From Duganella sp. BJB480 (GTDB lineage Bacteria > Pseudomonadota > Gammaproteobacteria > Burkholderiales > Burkholderiaceae_D), in contig QVIN01000009.1 in the NCBI GenBank assembly GCA_003416985.1, positions 124,001 through 188,000 of the forward strand: a stretch of 64,000 bases of DNA. Direction: 5' to 3'. The stretch's first letter is position 1; every line of letters begins with the position of its first letter. This document shows, piece after piece, positions 26,707 to 36,433 of this stretch. Made by a program: the position numbers and the translations under genes. A model generated the notes under the pieces. It saw only the letters and a list, made by a program, of their open reading frames with translations, was not told the DNA's origin and made no database searches.

Positions 26707-28371
26707 CTATTCCGAACGAGCGCCGCCGTGCCGCTTGACGGATGCAAGCTTGAGCGTCGGCCCTGCCCTGCCTGCCTGTACCGCTTCATTTCGCTTGGCG
26801 CCGGTGTTGATCTTGACAAGCTTGCCCGCGTCGGTGGCGATTGACGCCGTTGGCAGCTTGAACACGCTGACCACCTGGGCAAGATGGCTGGTCTGCTCCC
26901 GCATCGATTCGGCAGCGGCGGCGGTTTCCTCGACCAGGGCGGAGTTTTGCTGCGTGGCCTGGTCCATGTGCGCGATGGCTCGGTTGACCTGATCGATGCC
27001 ATGGATCTGTTCCCGGCTGGCTGTCGTGATGTCGCTCATGATGTCGGTTACCCGCCTGACGCTCGTTACAATCTCATTCATCGTACTGCCGGCCTGCTCG
27101 ACCAGATGGGAGCCGATCTTGACCTGCTGCGCGGAGTTGTCGATCAATATTTTGATTTCCTTCGCCGCGGCGGCGGAGCGCTGCGCCAGGTTTCTTACTT
27201 CGGAAGCCACTACCGCGAAGCCGCGTCCTTGTTCGCCGGCCCGCGCCGCCTCGACGGCTGCATTCAGGGCGAGGATATTGGTCTGGAATGCGATCCCCTC
27301 GATCACGCTGATAATCTCGACGATCTTGCCGGCCGAGTCATTGATGGCCCCCATGGTGTCGACCACCTGCGCGACCACGGCGCCGCCCTTGGTCGCCACT
27401 TCGGAGGCCGACAGCGCCAATTGGTTGGCCATGTGTGCGTTGTCGGCATTCTGATTGACGGTCGAGGTCAGCTTTTCCATTGAGGAGGCCGTCGCTTCCA
27501 GCGAGCCGGCTTGCTCCTCGGTACGGACGGACAGCTCATGATTGCCGGAGGCGATCTGGCTGGAAGCGGTAGCGATCGTCTCGCTGCCGCTGCGTACTCC
27601 TCCAACAATGCGCGCCAGGCTCTCGTTCATGTCTTTTAGCGCACGCGCCAACTGCCCGGCCTCATCGTCGGAGGTGACCGCGATCTGGCTGCTCAAGTCG
27701 CCCGCCGCGACGGTCTGCGCCACGCGCACCGCATGTTTCAATTGCAGCAGCAGAGCGCGCGCCACCGTGATGCCGAAGCCCAGTGTCAGCACCAGGCTGA
27801 TGCCGCCGAGCGCCGCGCCGCTGACAATGGCGCTGTCGGCGTCGTTGGTCGCGCTGCCGATGGTGGAAGTAAAGCGCTGGTTGGCGGCTTCCCGAAATCC
27901 CAACAAGTCCTTGCGGTAAGTGGCGAGCTGTGTCGACATGGCGCTGACTGCGTGCTCGTCGGGTGCGCGCTGTTCCGTCAGCGCCTTGGCGAGCGCGTAC
28001 GCGCTCGCATAGTAGGCATCGAACTCGTTCGCCAGCCGCTGCAAGGTTGCTGCTTGCTCGCTGTCGATGGCGCGCAGCCTGGCGTAGTTGGCCCTGACTG
28101 TGACGGCGATTGCGGCAGCCGCCTGTAGTTCCTCTTTCTCTCCAGATATCGCAGCCCCATTCAGGCCATTGATGATTTTGTCCAGCGAACCGACGTTTTC
28201 CGTGGTTGCGTCGAGTACTGGAAATTGCACATCGCGCACACTGGCGAGTCGCTGGTTGTTTTGTCTGAGCACGACGGTGCTGGTACCCAGATATGCCGCC
28301 ATACACAGCATTGCGATGATGGGGGGAAGCAGCACTTTCCAAAGCAAGGGTACGCGACGCAACATTTTCAT
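26707..28371 (-). CDS. Methyl-accepting chemotaxis protein
   Basis: 554 aa from the ATG at 28371. It differs from its neighbours at the N terminus (MKMLRRVPLLWKVLLPPIIAML, TM1 at ~12-30). The periplasmic domain (~31-185) is again a helical bundle (TENVGSLDKIINGLNG). TM2 (~188-208) and a HAMP domain follow, then the conserved signalling region with GIAFQTNILALNAAVEAA. The C-terminal tail is basic (KRHGGARSE) and carries no docking pentapeptide. Divergent from a porin/PstS-like pair, with two 21-22 bp half-site pairs in the shared upstream region. Confidence 0.92.
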   Translation of the reverse strand: MKMLRRVPLLWKVLLPPIIAMLCMAAYLGTSTVVLRQNNQRLASVRDVQFPVLDATTENVGSLDKIINGLNGAAISGEKEELQAAAAIAVTVRANYARLRAIDSEQAATLQRLANEFDAYYASAYALAKALTEQRAPDEHAVSAMSTQLATYRKDLLGFREAANQRFTSTIGSATNDADSAIVSGAALGGISLVLTLGFGITVARALLLQLKHAVRVAQTVAAGDLSSQIAVTSDDEAGQLARALKDMNESLARIVGGVRSGSETIATASSQIASGNHELSVRTEEQAGSLEATASSMEKLTSTVNQNADNAHMANQLALSASEVATKGGAVVAQVVDTMGAINDSAGKIVEIISVIEGIAFQTNILALNAAVEAARAGEQGRGFAVVASEVRNLAQRSAAAAKEIKILIDNSAQQVKIGSHLVEQAGSTMNEIVTSVRRVTDIMSDITTASREQIHGIDQVNRAIAHMDQATQQNSALVEETAAAAESMREQTSHLAQVVSVFKLPTASIATDAGKLVKINTGAKRNEAVQAGRAGPTLKLASVKRHGGARSE

Positions 28372-28481
28372 CAAACAACCTCATGGGGTAAGTGGAGACG
28401 GTCGGCACCTTAGGGCCAACTTCTGGGGTGTATATTTTATTTTGGAAATATTTATTGTAACTTGGGAATATCGAGATTTAT

Positions 28482-28512
28482 GTAGGGAAAGCCTGATTCC
28501 TTGGTAGGAAAC
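28482..28512 (+). promoter_or_regulatory. GTAGGGAAA / GTAGGAAAC direct repeat, 22 bp apart
   Basis: GTAGGGAAA (28482-28490) and GTAGGAAAC (28504-28512) are 22 bp apart in the MCP/porin divergent region. The second also forms the palindrome TTCCTTGGTAGGAA (28497-28510). Confidence 0.45.
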
Positions 28513-28560
28513 GGACTGGGCAAGCTGCCTGCTGCGCAAGGTGGTGTGGCGGTTCAGGAT

Positions 28561-28590
28561 ATTCCCACCAGAGATTGAGGATTTCCCTAT
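28561..28590 (-). promoter_or_regulatory. Second half-site pair (minus strand), 21 bp apart
   Basis: On the minus strand ATAGGGAAATCC (28590-28579) and GGTGGGAATATCC (from 28569) put GGGAA cores 21 bp apart, about 110 nt before the porin ATG. With the pair at 28482-28512 this gives an inverted arrangement of two sites in one promoter region. Confidence 0.4.
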
Positions 28591-28698
28591 GTTGTCAAAT
28601 GGAAATCTTAGTTACTCTGGGCTGAGTGCTGCCAGTGGATCTCCGCGCAGTCGGTGCGGACGCGGTTCGGCAGCTTTTTTTAAATCAAAGGAATCAAC

Positions 28699-29937
28699 AT
28701 GAGGTTTAAACACAAGGCGCTTAGCATCGCCATCGCTACATTCAGCGTGGGTGCCGCGCATGCGGAAGACGCCGGAGAGAAGATGTTCTCCTTCAGCGGC
28801 TTCGGCACCATCGGCATGACGAATTCGAGCGAGAAGTCCGCCGACTACGTGCGCATCGTCGATACCCCCAAAGGGGCGGGTCACAGCAGCGCTACCAGCG
28901 CAAGCGGCGAGTCGCGGCTTGGGGCGCAGGTTGACGGGACCTTCAGCGACCGCTTGTCCGGCGTGGTGCAAGTGGTCAGCGAGTACCGCCCGGACGGCTC
29001 ATATCGTCCAGACATTGAACTCGCCCAGCTGAAGTTTCAAGTCACGCCGGCACTCGATTTCCGCGCCGGGCGCATGGCTATTCCCTGGTTCGTGGTATCG
29101 GACTACCTCAAGGTTGGCTACGCGGTGCCTTGGCTACGTGCGCCGAGCGTGGTCTATCGCACGGCCATGTCGCATTATGACGGTGCTGAGACGCGCTACA
29201 AGTTCACCGTCGGCGGCGCGGCACTGACGGCCCAGGCGCTCTTCGGAACGACTGGCACGGACATCGCCAGCAACCCGGCGGGCGGAGAAGCCACCAAGCT
29301 CAAACTCCATAATTTCACCGGCCTGAATCTGCAGGGTGACTATGGCGCATCGAGCGCGCGCATCGGGCTCATGACTTCCACCATGACCCTGAAGAACTCT
29401 GGACTTGCCGGTATCTTCGACGCCTATCGCGCGCAGGGCGATACCGCGCTGGCCACGACCTACGATGCCAACGGCTCGCGCACCAGTTACATTGCGCTGG
29501 GCTATACCTACGATCCGGGCAACTGGTTTGTGCAAAGCGAAATCACCAAGCTGTTCGGCTCCAAGAGCATGGTGCCCATGTACACCAGCGGCTATGTCAG
29601 CGGTGGCTACCGCTTTGGCAACTTCAAGCCCTACGTGACGCTTGGCCGCTTCCGCACAGACAGCGACACCAGCATCGGCAGCGCCGACCCCGGCGTTGCG
29701 GCGTTCGGCGGTGCCCAGGTCATTAATGCGTTGCTGGGCAATGGCATTTCCTCGTCTCACAGCACCTTGTCGGTGGGCGCGCGCTGGGACTTCAAAGACA
29801 ACATGGCTTTGAAGGTGCAAGTCGATCACACCAAGAACGATGCCCATTCCAACGGCGGGTTGAAGAACCTGCAACCGGGCTTTATTCCGGGCGACAGCTA
29901 CAGGCTGATCTCAGCCGCAGTCGACTTTGTATTTTAA
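28699..29937 (+). CDS. Outer-membrane porin-like beta-barrel protein
   Basis: 412 aa with a signal peptide (residues 1-22, ending AHA) and a beta-barrel pattern. FSFSGFGTIGMTNSS opens the barrel, there are alternating strands such as RLGAQVDGTFSDRLSGVVQVV, and the last residues are AVDFVF with a C-terminal Phe for Bam assembly. It is unlike the general 16-strand porin at 36.4 kb and belongs to the group of porin-like proteins encoded next to short PstS-like proteins, as here (17-nt gap). AAAGGA precedes the ATG. Substrate is unknown; an outer-membrane anion or phosphate route is a guess from the partner. Confidence 0.8.
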   Translation: MRFKHKALSIAIATFSVGAAHAEDAGEKMFSFSGFGTIGMTNSSEKSADYVRIVDTPKGAGHSSATSASGESRLGAQVDGTFSDRLSGVVQVVSEYRPDGSYRPDIELAQLKFQVTPALDFRAGRMAIPWFVVSDYLKVGYAVPWLRAPSVVYRTAMSHYDGAETRYKFTVGGAALTAQALFGTTGTDIASNPAGGEATKLKLHNFTGLNLQGDYGASSARIGLMTSTMTLKNSGLAGIFDAYRAQGDTALATTYDANGSRTSYIALGYTYDPGNWFVQSEITKLFGSKSMVPMYTSGYVSGGYRFGNFKPYVTLGRFRTDSDTSIGSADPGVAAFGGAQVINALLGNGISSSHSTLSVGARWDFKDNMALKVQVDHTKNDAHSNGGLKNLQPGFIPGDSYRLISAAVDFVF

Positions 29938-29954
29938 AAAAAGGATCCAGGCAT

Positions 29955-30392
29955 ATGCATTTTTATAACATCGAAAAACTGGTTCTATCCACAGCCTTGG
30001 GGATGGTGGTGGCGCTGGCCAGTGCCGCCGCCAGCGCGGAGGTGGTGGTGGTGGTCTCTGCCAAGAGCGGTGTGGCTAGCCTCACCTCGGACCAGGTCAG
30101 CCAGATATTTCTGGCCAAGTCGGTCGCGTTTCCCAACGGCGATACGGCCACTGCGGTGGATCAGTCTGATGGAGCGGCGCGTGCCGAGTTCTACAGCAGA
30201 GTGACCGGCAAGGATCCCAGCCAACTCAAAGCCTATTGGTCGCAGCTCATCTTCACTGGAAAAGCCAAGCCACCCAAGGCCGTGGCCGATAGCGCCGAGG
30301 TCAAGAAGCAAGTGGCCGGCAGCCCCAACGCCATCGGCTACATCAATAAAAGCGCGGTCGACGCCAGCGTCAAAGTGGTGCTGACTCCTTAG
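29955..30392 (+). CDS. Short PstS-like periplasmic phosphate-binding family protein
   Basis: 145 aa with a signal peptide (ending SAAASA). The mature part is about half the size of PstS: VVVVSAKSGVASLTSDQVSQIFLAKS, DQSDGAARAEFYSRVTGKDP, AYWSQLIFTGKAKPPKAVADS and SPNAIGYINKSAVD are typical of the stand-alone 'PBP-like, phosphate' proteins. It follows the porin gene after 17 nt, so the two form an operon. There is no PstC/A/B here, so transport by itself is unlikely; a sensory or scavenging role linked to the divergent MCP is plausible. Confidence 0.8.
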   Translation: MHFYNIEKLVLSTALGMVVALASAAASAEVVVVVSAKSGVASLTSDQVSQIFLAKSVAFPNGDTATAVDQSDGAARAEFYSRVTGKDPSQLKAYWSQLIFTGKAKPPKAVADSAEVKKQVAGSPNAIGYINKSAVDASVKVVLTP

Positions 30393-30408
30393 TAGCGATG
30401 AAGGTCTG

Positions 30409-30443
30409 GTCGGGACCGGCCGCCGCGGCGGCTCAGTCCCGAC
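30409..30443 (+). terminator. Hairpin after the porin/PstS-like operon
   Basis: GTCGGGAC (30409-30416) pairs with GTCCCGAC (30436-30443), and the intervening bases are themselves GC-complementary. It starts 17 nt after the stop. No T-run. Confidence 0.5.
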
Positions 30444-30501
30444 GTCTTGGCGCCAGCCGATTGCGGTAGGCGCTCCCGAATTTCTCTGCCATGTGACTCC
30501 C

Positions 30502-30563
30502 TTCGTAATTTCGGCGTGCACTTCGGTACCCTTGCAGATTTGCCGTGCCGCCACGGCTACCCT
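30502..30563 (+). promoter_or_regulatory. hrp-II/PIP box promoter (virK)
   Basis: TTCG (30502-30505), 16 nt, TTCG (30522-30525), with TACCCT (30558-30563) as a YANNNT -10 exactly 32 nt after the box. The leader to the virK start at 30695 would be about 125 nt, longer than for the other boxes. Confidence 0.7.
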
Positions 30564-30694
30564 GCAAGGGCTGTTCGATGCCCGATTAACCGCTTGGCGG
30601 CCGCTGGTTCGATGGTCTTGTTTTCGAATACAGCCGCGACATCGCTAAATAGCCGGTTATGGCGGGTTCTTTTAACCACAGACAGGAGAAATCA

Positions 30695-31147
30695 TTGTTT
30701 AAGAAAATAATTGCAGGTATTGCTATCGGCTGCGCCACTCAATTGGCGCTGGCCTCTCCGACGACGCCGCTGACGACGGTCAATGATCTCGAGAGGGCGT
30801 TGATGAGCGGCGCCAACGTGACCGTGACGCTCGATTTTTCTAAATGCACCAACAATGACGTTTCCGCCGCGCCGTCGAGCACGCGTGGCGGATTGAAAAT
30901 CGAGGCTTTCCGTATTTTGGCGAACGGGACAATATCTTTTGCCGATCATCACGAAACTATCGACAGCAAGGGACTGCCCATCATGCAGATTCTCCGCTAT
31001 CAGGTAAAGACGGACGGCGGCGTCGCGTTTACCATGAGTACCTTCTCATTGCCGTCATACAGCACGATTCCGAACGTGGCGTACACCTGCGCCGTGAACC
31101 AGGGCGTGTATTTCTTTGAGGACAAGGGACCGGACGGACGGCGCTAG
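30695..31147 (+). CDS. virK: VirK-family secreted protein
   Basis: 150 aa if translation begins at the TTG at 30695, which has AGGAGA five bases upstream and opens directly into a signal peptide (FKKIIAGIAIGCATQLALA). An ATG at 30659 is in frame but has no ribosome site. The mature protein has the VirK pattern: VTVTLDFSKCTNNDV, GGLKIEAFRILANGTISFADHH, LRYQVKTDGGVAFTM and YTCAVNQGVYFFE. VirK was first seen in Agrobacterium; family members in Xanthomonas are known to be controlled by HrpG/HrpX and secreted. The perfect Hrp box upstream fits that. Molecular function is unknown. Confidence 0.8.
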   Translation: MFKKIIAGIAIGCATQLALASPTTPLTTVNDLERALMSGANVTVTLDFSKCTNNDVSAAPSSTRGGLKIEAFRILANGTISFADHHETIDSKGLPIMQILRYQVKTDGGVAFTMSTFSLPSYSTIPNVAYTCAVNQGVYFFEDKGPDGRR

Positions 31148-31405
31148 CACTGTTGCTAGTTAAAGCCTGGCCGGCCCATGCATCATTCGGCGCCGGCGCT
31201 TTCGTAACCGCGGCTATACAGCGAGGACCATTGGCATGGATCTGCTCGGCAAGCACCGGAATAGGTTATCACCAAAATCTGTGGATAAGTCTGTTAACAA
31301 GCAAGCCGCACCATCGCCAAGCCTCTGTTTTCATTCGGGTAATCATCCTTGCCCTTATTCTAGGCGCCGATGCATTCCGTCTGATACTTCACCATTACCC
31401 AATCC

Positions 31406-32281
31406 CTACAACTCCTTCAGTTCCGTATGGAGTTCCTCGATTCGTATCAGTCGCTGCCGCCCGGCGATGCCGGCCTTGTCGATCACTTGCGACGCCAGCA
31501 CATGGCACATCGCCATCACGGCGGCATGGTTGTCCAGCGGCGTGGTGCTGGTGGTGTCGCACTTCAGCACCCATGTCGCCCCCAGGTCGCTGCGGTTGGC
31601 GGAGTCGGTGATCAGTAAGGTCCGCACGCCGGCCCGGCTGACCGCCGTGATCAGCGCCGCCAGCCCCGGCGTGCGCCGGCGTAGTCCAAACACGATAAAC
31701 AGGTCGTCGGGCTGCAAGCCTACCAGGTACTCGCCCATGGTCTCGCCCGATACCGGCAGCAGGTAGACATTGTTGCGGAATTGGATAAATTGCCAGCGCA
31801 GATAGGCAGCGAAGAAGTAATTGTTGCGCTGGCCAAACACCCGCACCTGTCGCGCCTCGGCGATCGCGCCGCCGATGACGTCGATCTCGGCGGCCGACAT
31901 GCCGGCGAAAGTGCCGTGAATGTTCTGCACGCTGGCCGCAACATGCTGTTCAAACGGACCTTGCGCCTCGGCCGCCTCAGCATCCGTTCCCTTGCGGTCC
32001 AGCAAGTACAGCGGCGATCCCCATTCCATGTTCTGTCGCGACAGCCGTCGCATCTGGTCGTAATTTTCATAGCCCAGGCGCTGCACCAGCCGCGTCATCG
32101 TCGCATTCGAAACACCGGCCATCTGGGTCACTTCGGACGCCGAGTAACTGGCCAGTTGGCCCGGCGCTTCAAGGATGACAATCGCCAGCCGCCTTTCCGC
32201 CTGCGGCAGGTGGTCCAGATTTTGCTGTATCCAAGTCGACAGGTTGGCGGTGGAGGAAGTTTCTTTTGTCATGGCAGGCAT
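31406..32281 (-). CDS. MurR/RpiR-family transcriptional regulator
   Basis: 291 aa (an ATG three codons later is an alternative start). Residues ~15-90 form the RpiR helix-turn-helix (LAIVILEAPGQLASYSASEV, then VSNATMTRLVQRLGY). Residues ~125-260 are a SIS domain (VRVFGQRNNYFFAAYL, then LQPDDLFIVFGLRRR), which senses phosphosugars in many members. It is divergent from the M20 hydrolase operon with a perfect dyad in the 145-bp gap, so it most likely controls that operon and itself. Since the operon is not about sugars, the effector may be a ureido acid or amino-acid derivative instead. Confidence 0.88.
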   Translation of the reverse strand: MPAMTKETSSTANLSTWIQQNLDHLPQAERRLAIVILEAPGQLASYSASEVTQMAGVSNATMTRLVQRLGYENYDQMRRLSRQNMEWGSPLYLLDRKGTDAEAAEAQGPFEQHVAASVQNIHGTFAGMSAAEIDVIGGAIAEARQVRVFGQRNNYFFAAYLRWQFIQFRNNVYLLPVSGETMGEYLVGLQPDDLFIVFGLRRRTPGLAALITAVSRAGVRTLLITDSANRSDLGATWVLKCDTTSTTPLDNHAAVMAMCHVLASQVIDKAGIAGRQRLIRIEELHTELKEL

Positions 32282-32370
32282 TTTAAAGCCATCCAGTCCC
32301 TACGTGTGGACGTCACGCGACTATCGGGCCGCTATTTCAACAGCATGCACGTGAAATGATTGACTCTGAA

Positions 32371-32386
32371 TGAAAAATAATTTTCA
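32371..32386. promoter_or_regulatory. Probable RpiR operator
   Basis: TGAAAAATAATTTTCA is a perfect 6+6 dyad with a 4-base centre, in the AT-rich gap between the RpiR gene and the first hydrolase gene, 41 nt before the latter's ATG. RpiR-family operators are typically AT-rich dyads of this sort. Confidence 0.6.
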
Positions 32387-32426
32387 ATGATAAATAACAA
32401 AGAAAATAAATTACCGGAGACCTTCA

Positions 32427-33752
32427 ATGAATATGTCGGATTGCACCAAAAGTAACGAATTTGCTGAAGCGGCCCCGCTCTTCTCATGGGATGAGTTGGG
32501 CGCCGGCATTATGGCGCGTGCGCAGGCGCTGGCCGCCCACACCGAAGCGCCGGGCATGATGACGCGCAGCTTTCTCACGCCTGCGCATCACACGGCGGCG
32601 GCCCGGCTGGCCGCATGGATGGCCGAAGCCGGCATGAGCGTGCGCCGCGACGTCGTCGGCAACGTCATCGGCCGCTACGAGGGTATCGAGCCCGACGCGC
32701 CGGCGCTGTTGACCGGTTCGCATTTCGATACCGTCCCCAACGGCGGTATCTACGACGGCATCCTGGGCATCCTGCTGCCGATCGCCTGTGTCGCCCGCTG
32801 GCATGCGCAGGGGCGGCGCTTCGCCCATGCGATCGAGGTGATCGGTTTCGCCGAAGAGGAGGGCGTGCGCTTCAAGGCCACGCTGCTGGGCAGCCGGGCG
32901 ATCGCCGGCGCCTTCGACTTGCGCGTGCTCGACCACACCGACGCCGCCGGCGTCACCATGCGCCAGGCCATCGACACCGCCGGCCTGGGCTACAGCTGCG
33001 CCGACCTGGGCGCCGCCGCCATGGATCCGGCGCGGATGCTGGGCTTCCTGGAAGTGCATATCGAACAAGGCCCGGTGCTGCTGGACGCCGGCCTGGCGCT
33101 GGGCATCGTCACCGGCATCGCCGGCGCCACGCGCATGCAGGTGGAGGTGAGCGGCGTGGCCGGCCATGCTGGCACCGTGCCGATGGCAGGACGCCGCGAT
33201 GCCGCCATGGCGGCGGCGGAAATCGCGCTGGCGATCGAGCAGCGCTGCGGCGGCGTTGAGGGACTGGTGGGCACGGTCGGCCAGTTCGACGTGCCGGGCG
33301 GCGCCGCCAACGTGGTGCCCGGCCGCGCGCTGTTCTCCATCGACGTGCGCGCCGAACAGGATGGCCAGCGCGAAGCGGCGGTGGCGGACATCCTCGCCGC
33401 CATCGACCGCATCGCCGCGCGGCGCGGCGTCGCCACGCAGGTGCGCCAGACGCACGAGGCGCGCAGCGTGCCGTGCGCGCCCGCGCTGTGCCGGCAACTG
33501 GACGCGGCGCTGCGGCGCGCCGGCCTGCCCGCACGCCGGCTGCCGTCCGGCGCCGGCCACGACGCCATGGTGATCGCCGCCCGCACCGACATGGCGATGC
33601 TGTTTGTCCGCTGCGGGAACGGCGGCATCTCCCACAACCCGCTGGAAACCATGAGCGCCGAAGACGCGGCGCTGGCCGCGCGCGTGGCGAGCGACTTCAT
33701 CGAACACTTCCAGCCATCCGGCTCCAACGACCACAAGGAATATCTAGCATGA
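32427..33752 (+). CDS. M20-family Zn-dependent amidohydrolase (allantoate amidohydrolase / N-carbamoyl-L-amino-acid hydrolase type)
   Basis: 441 aa. The metallo-hydrolase residues are clear: GSHFDTVPNGGIYDGILG (His and bridging Asp ligands), GFAEEEGVRF (general base and ligand Glu), EVHIEQGPVLL (His ligand) and FVRCGNGGISHNPLE (last His). These define the group with allantoate amidohydrolase, beta-ureidopropionase and N-carbamoyl-L-amino-acid hydrolase, which split ureido or carbamoyl acids to an amino acid, CO2 and ammonia. Sequence alone does not separate these activities. GGAG precedes the ATG at 32427. The gene overlaps the next M20 gene by ATGA. Confidence 0.88.
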   Translation: MNMSDCTKSNEFAEAAPLFSWDELGAGIMARAQALAAHTEAPGMMTRSFLTPAHHTAAARLAAWMAEAGMSVRRDVVGNVIGRYEGIEPDAPALLTGSHFDTVPNGGIYDGILGILLPIACVARWHAQGRRFAHAIEVIGFAEEEGVRFKATLLGSRAIAGAFDLRVLDHTDAAGVTMRQAIDTAGLGYSCADLGAAAMDPARMLGFLEVHIEQGPVLLDAGLALGIVTGIAGATRMQVEVSGVAGHAGTVPMAGRRDAAMAAAEIALAIEQRCGGVEGLVGTVGQFDVPGGAANVVPGRALFSIDVRAEQDGQREAAVADILAAIDRIAARRGVATQVRQTHEARSVPCAPALCRQLDAALRRAGLPARRLPSGAGHDAMVIAARTDMAMLFVRCGNGGISHNPLETMSAEDAALAARVASDFIEHFQPSGSNDHKEYLA

Positions 33753-34999
33753 CACTCACCCCACTCCAGGCCCGCCTGGCCGGCTGGATCGACGACCACT
33801 TCGATGCCCAGGTGGCCTTCCTGCAAGACGTCATCCGCATCCCGACCGACACGCCGCCCGGCAACAACGCACCCCATGCGCACGCGGTGGCCGCGATGCT
33901 GGACGACCTGAGCTGGGCGGTCGAGCGCCATGCGGTGCCGGAAGACGCGGTCCGCGCCTACGGCATGGAAACTATCACCAACCTGATCGTGCGCCGCCGC
34001 TACGCCGCGCCGGGGCCGACGCTGGCGCTCACCGCCCACGGCGACGTGGTGCCGCCGGGCGAAGGCTGGACCCGTCCGCCCTACGGCGGCGTGATCGAGG
34101 ACGGCCGCCTGTACGGCCGCGCGGCCGCCGTGTCGAAAAGTGATTTCGCCACCTATGTGTTCGCGGTGCGCGCATTGGAGGCGCTGGGCGTCGCGCTGCA
34201 TGGCGGCGTGGAGCTGCACTTCACCTACGACGAGGAGTTCGGCGGATTGCTCGGTCCCGGCTGGCTGTTGGAGCAGGGGCTCAGCCATCCCGATTTCGTC
34301 ATCGCGGCCGGCTTCAGCTACCAGATCGTCACCGCCCACAACGCCTGTTTGCAGTTGGAGATCACCGTGCACGGCAAGTCCGGCCACGGCGCGATGCCGG
34401 AGACCGGTGATGACGCCCTGCAGGCGGCCACGCGCATCCTCAACGCCATCTATGCGCAGTTGCCGGTGCTGCGCGACATCCGGTCGCAAGTGCCGGGCAT
34501 CACCTCGCCGACCATGCTGGTGGGCCGCATCGACGGCGGCACCAACACCAACGTCGTCCCCGGCAAGGTGGTGATGAAGGTCGACCGCCGCATGATTCCC
34601 GAAGAGGATCCGGTTGCGGTCGAGGCGCGGTTGCGCGCGCTGATCACCGCCGCCGTCGACGGCGTGCCGGGCATACGGATCGAGATCAAGCGGCTGCTGT
34701 TGTCGCAGGCGCTGCGGCCGCTGCCGGCGGTGGAACCGCTGCTCGCCAGCCTGCAGCGGAACGCGTTCGACGTCATCGGCGAGGCGATCCCGGCGGTGGG
34801 CACGCCGCTGTACGCCGACGCCCGGCTGTACGGCGCGCAGGGCATACCCGCCGTGCTGTACGGCGCCGGCCCGCGCACGGTGCCGGAGTCGAACGCCAAG
34901 CGCGGCGACGAGCACCTGGTGCTGGAGGATTTGCGGCGCGCCACCAAGGTCGTCGCCATGACCCTGCTCGATTTCCTGCAAGCCGAAGCGCCGCGATGA
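33749..34999 (+). CDS. M20-family peptidase/deacylase (ArgE/DapE type)
   Basis: 416 aa from the ATG at 33749, which overlaps the previous stop (ATGA); the open frame extends further upstream but only as a shadow of the first gene. Zn-site motifs are LTAHGDVVPPGEGW, TYDEEFGG (catalytic Glu pair), GHGAMPETGDDAL in the dimerisation domain and GTNTNVVPGKVVMKVDRR. The family removes acyl groups from N-acyl amino acids or cleaves related amides. Following a carbamoylase-type enzyme and followed by a carboxylate transporter, it probably handles a related N-substituted amino acid. Confidence 0.85.
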   Translation: MTLTPLQARLAGWIDDHFDAQVAFLQDVIRIPTDTPPGNNAPHAHAVAAMLDDLSWAVERHAVPEDAVRAYGMETITNLIVRRRYAAPGPTLALTAHGDVVPPGEGWTRPPYGGVIEDGRLYGRAAAVSKSDFATYVFAVRALEALGVALHGGVELHFTYDEEFGGLLGPGWLLEQGLSHPDFVIAAGFSYQIVTAHNACLQLEITVHGKSGHGAMPETGDDALQAATRILNAIYAQLPVLRDIRSQVPGITSPTMLVGRIDGGTNTNVVPGKVVMKVDRRMIPEEDPVAVEARLRALITAAVDGVPGIRIEIKRLLLSQALRPLPAVEPLLASLQRNAFDVIGEAIPAVGTPLYADARLYGAQGIPAVLYGAGPRTVPESNAKRGDEHLVLEDLRRATKVVAMTLLDFLQAEAPR

Positions 35000-35068
35000 G
35001 CGGTCGCCCCGGTCCGGTGGCGTACAAAAACTTTTTCAGTTAAACGCAGTCAACAAGGGGTAACAGCA

Positions 35069-36391
<1,323 letters not shown>

Positions 36392-36433
36392 CTAATCATC
36401 GCAGCACCACCTCCAAAAAAAGAAAAGGGATCT

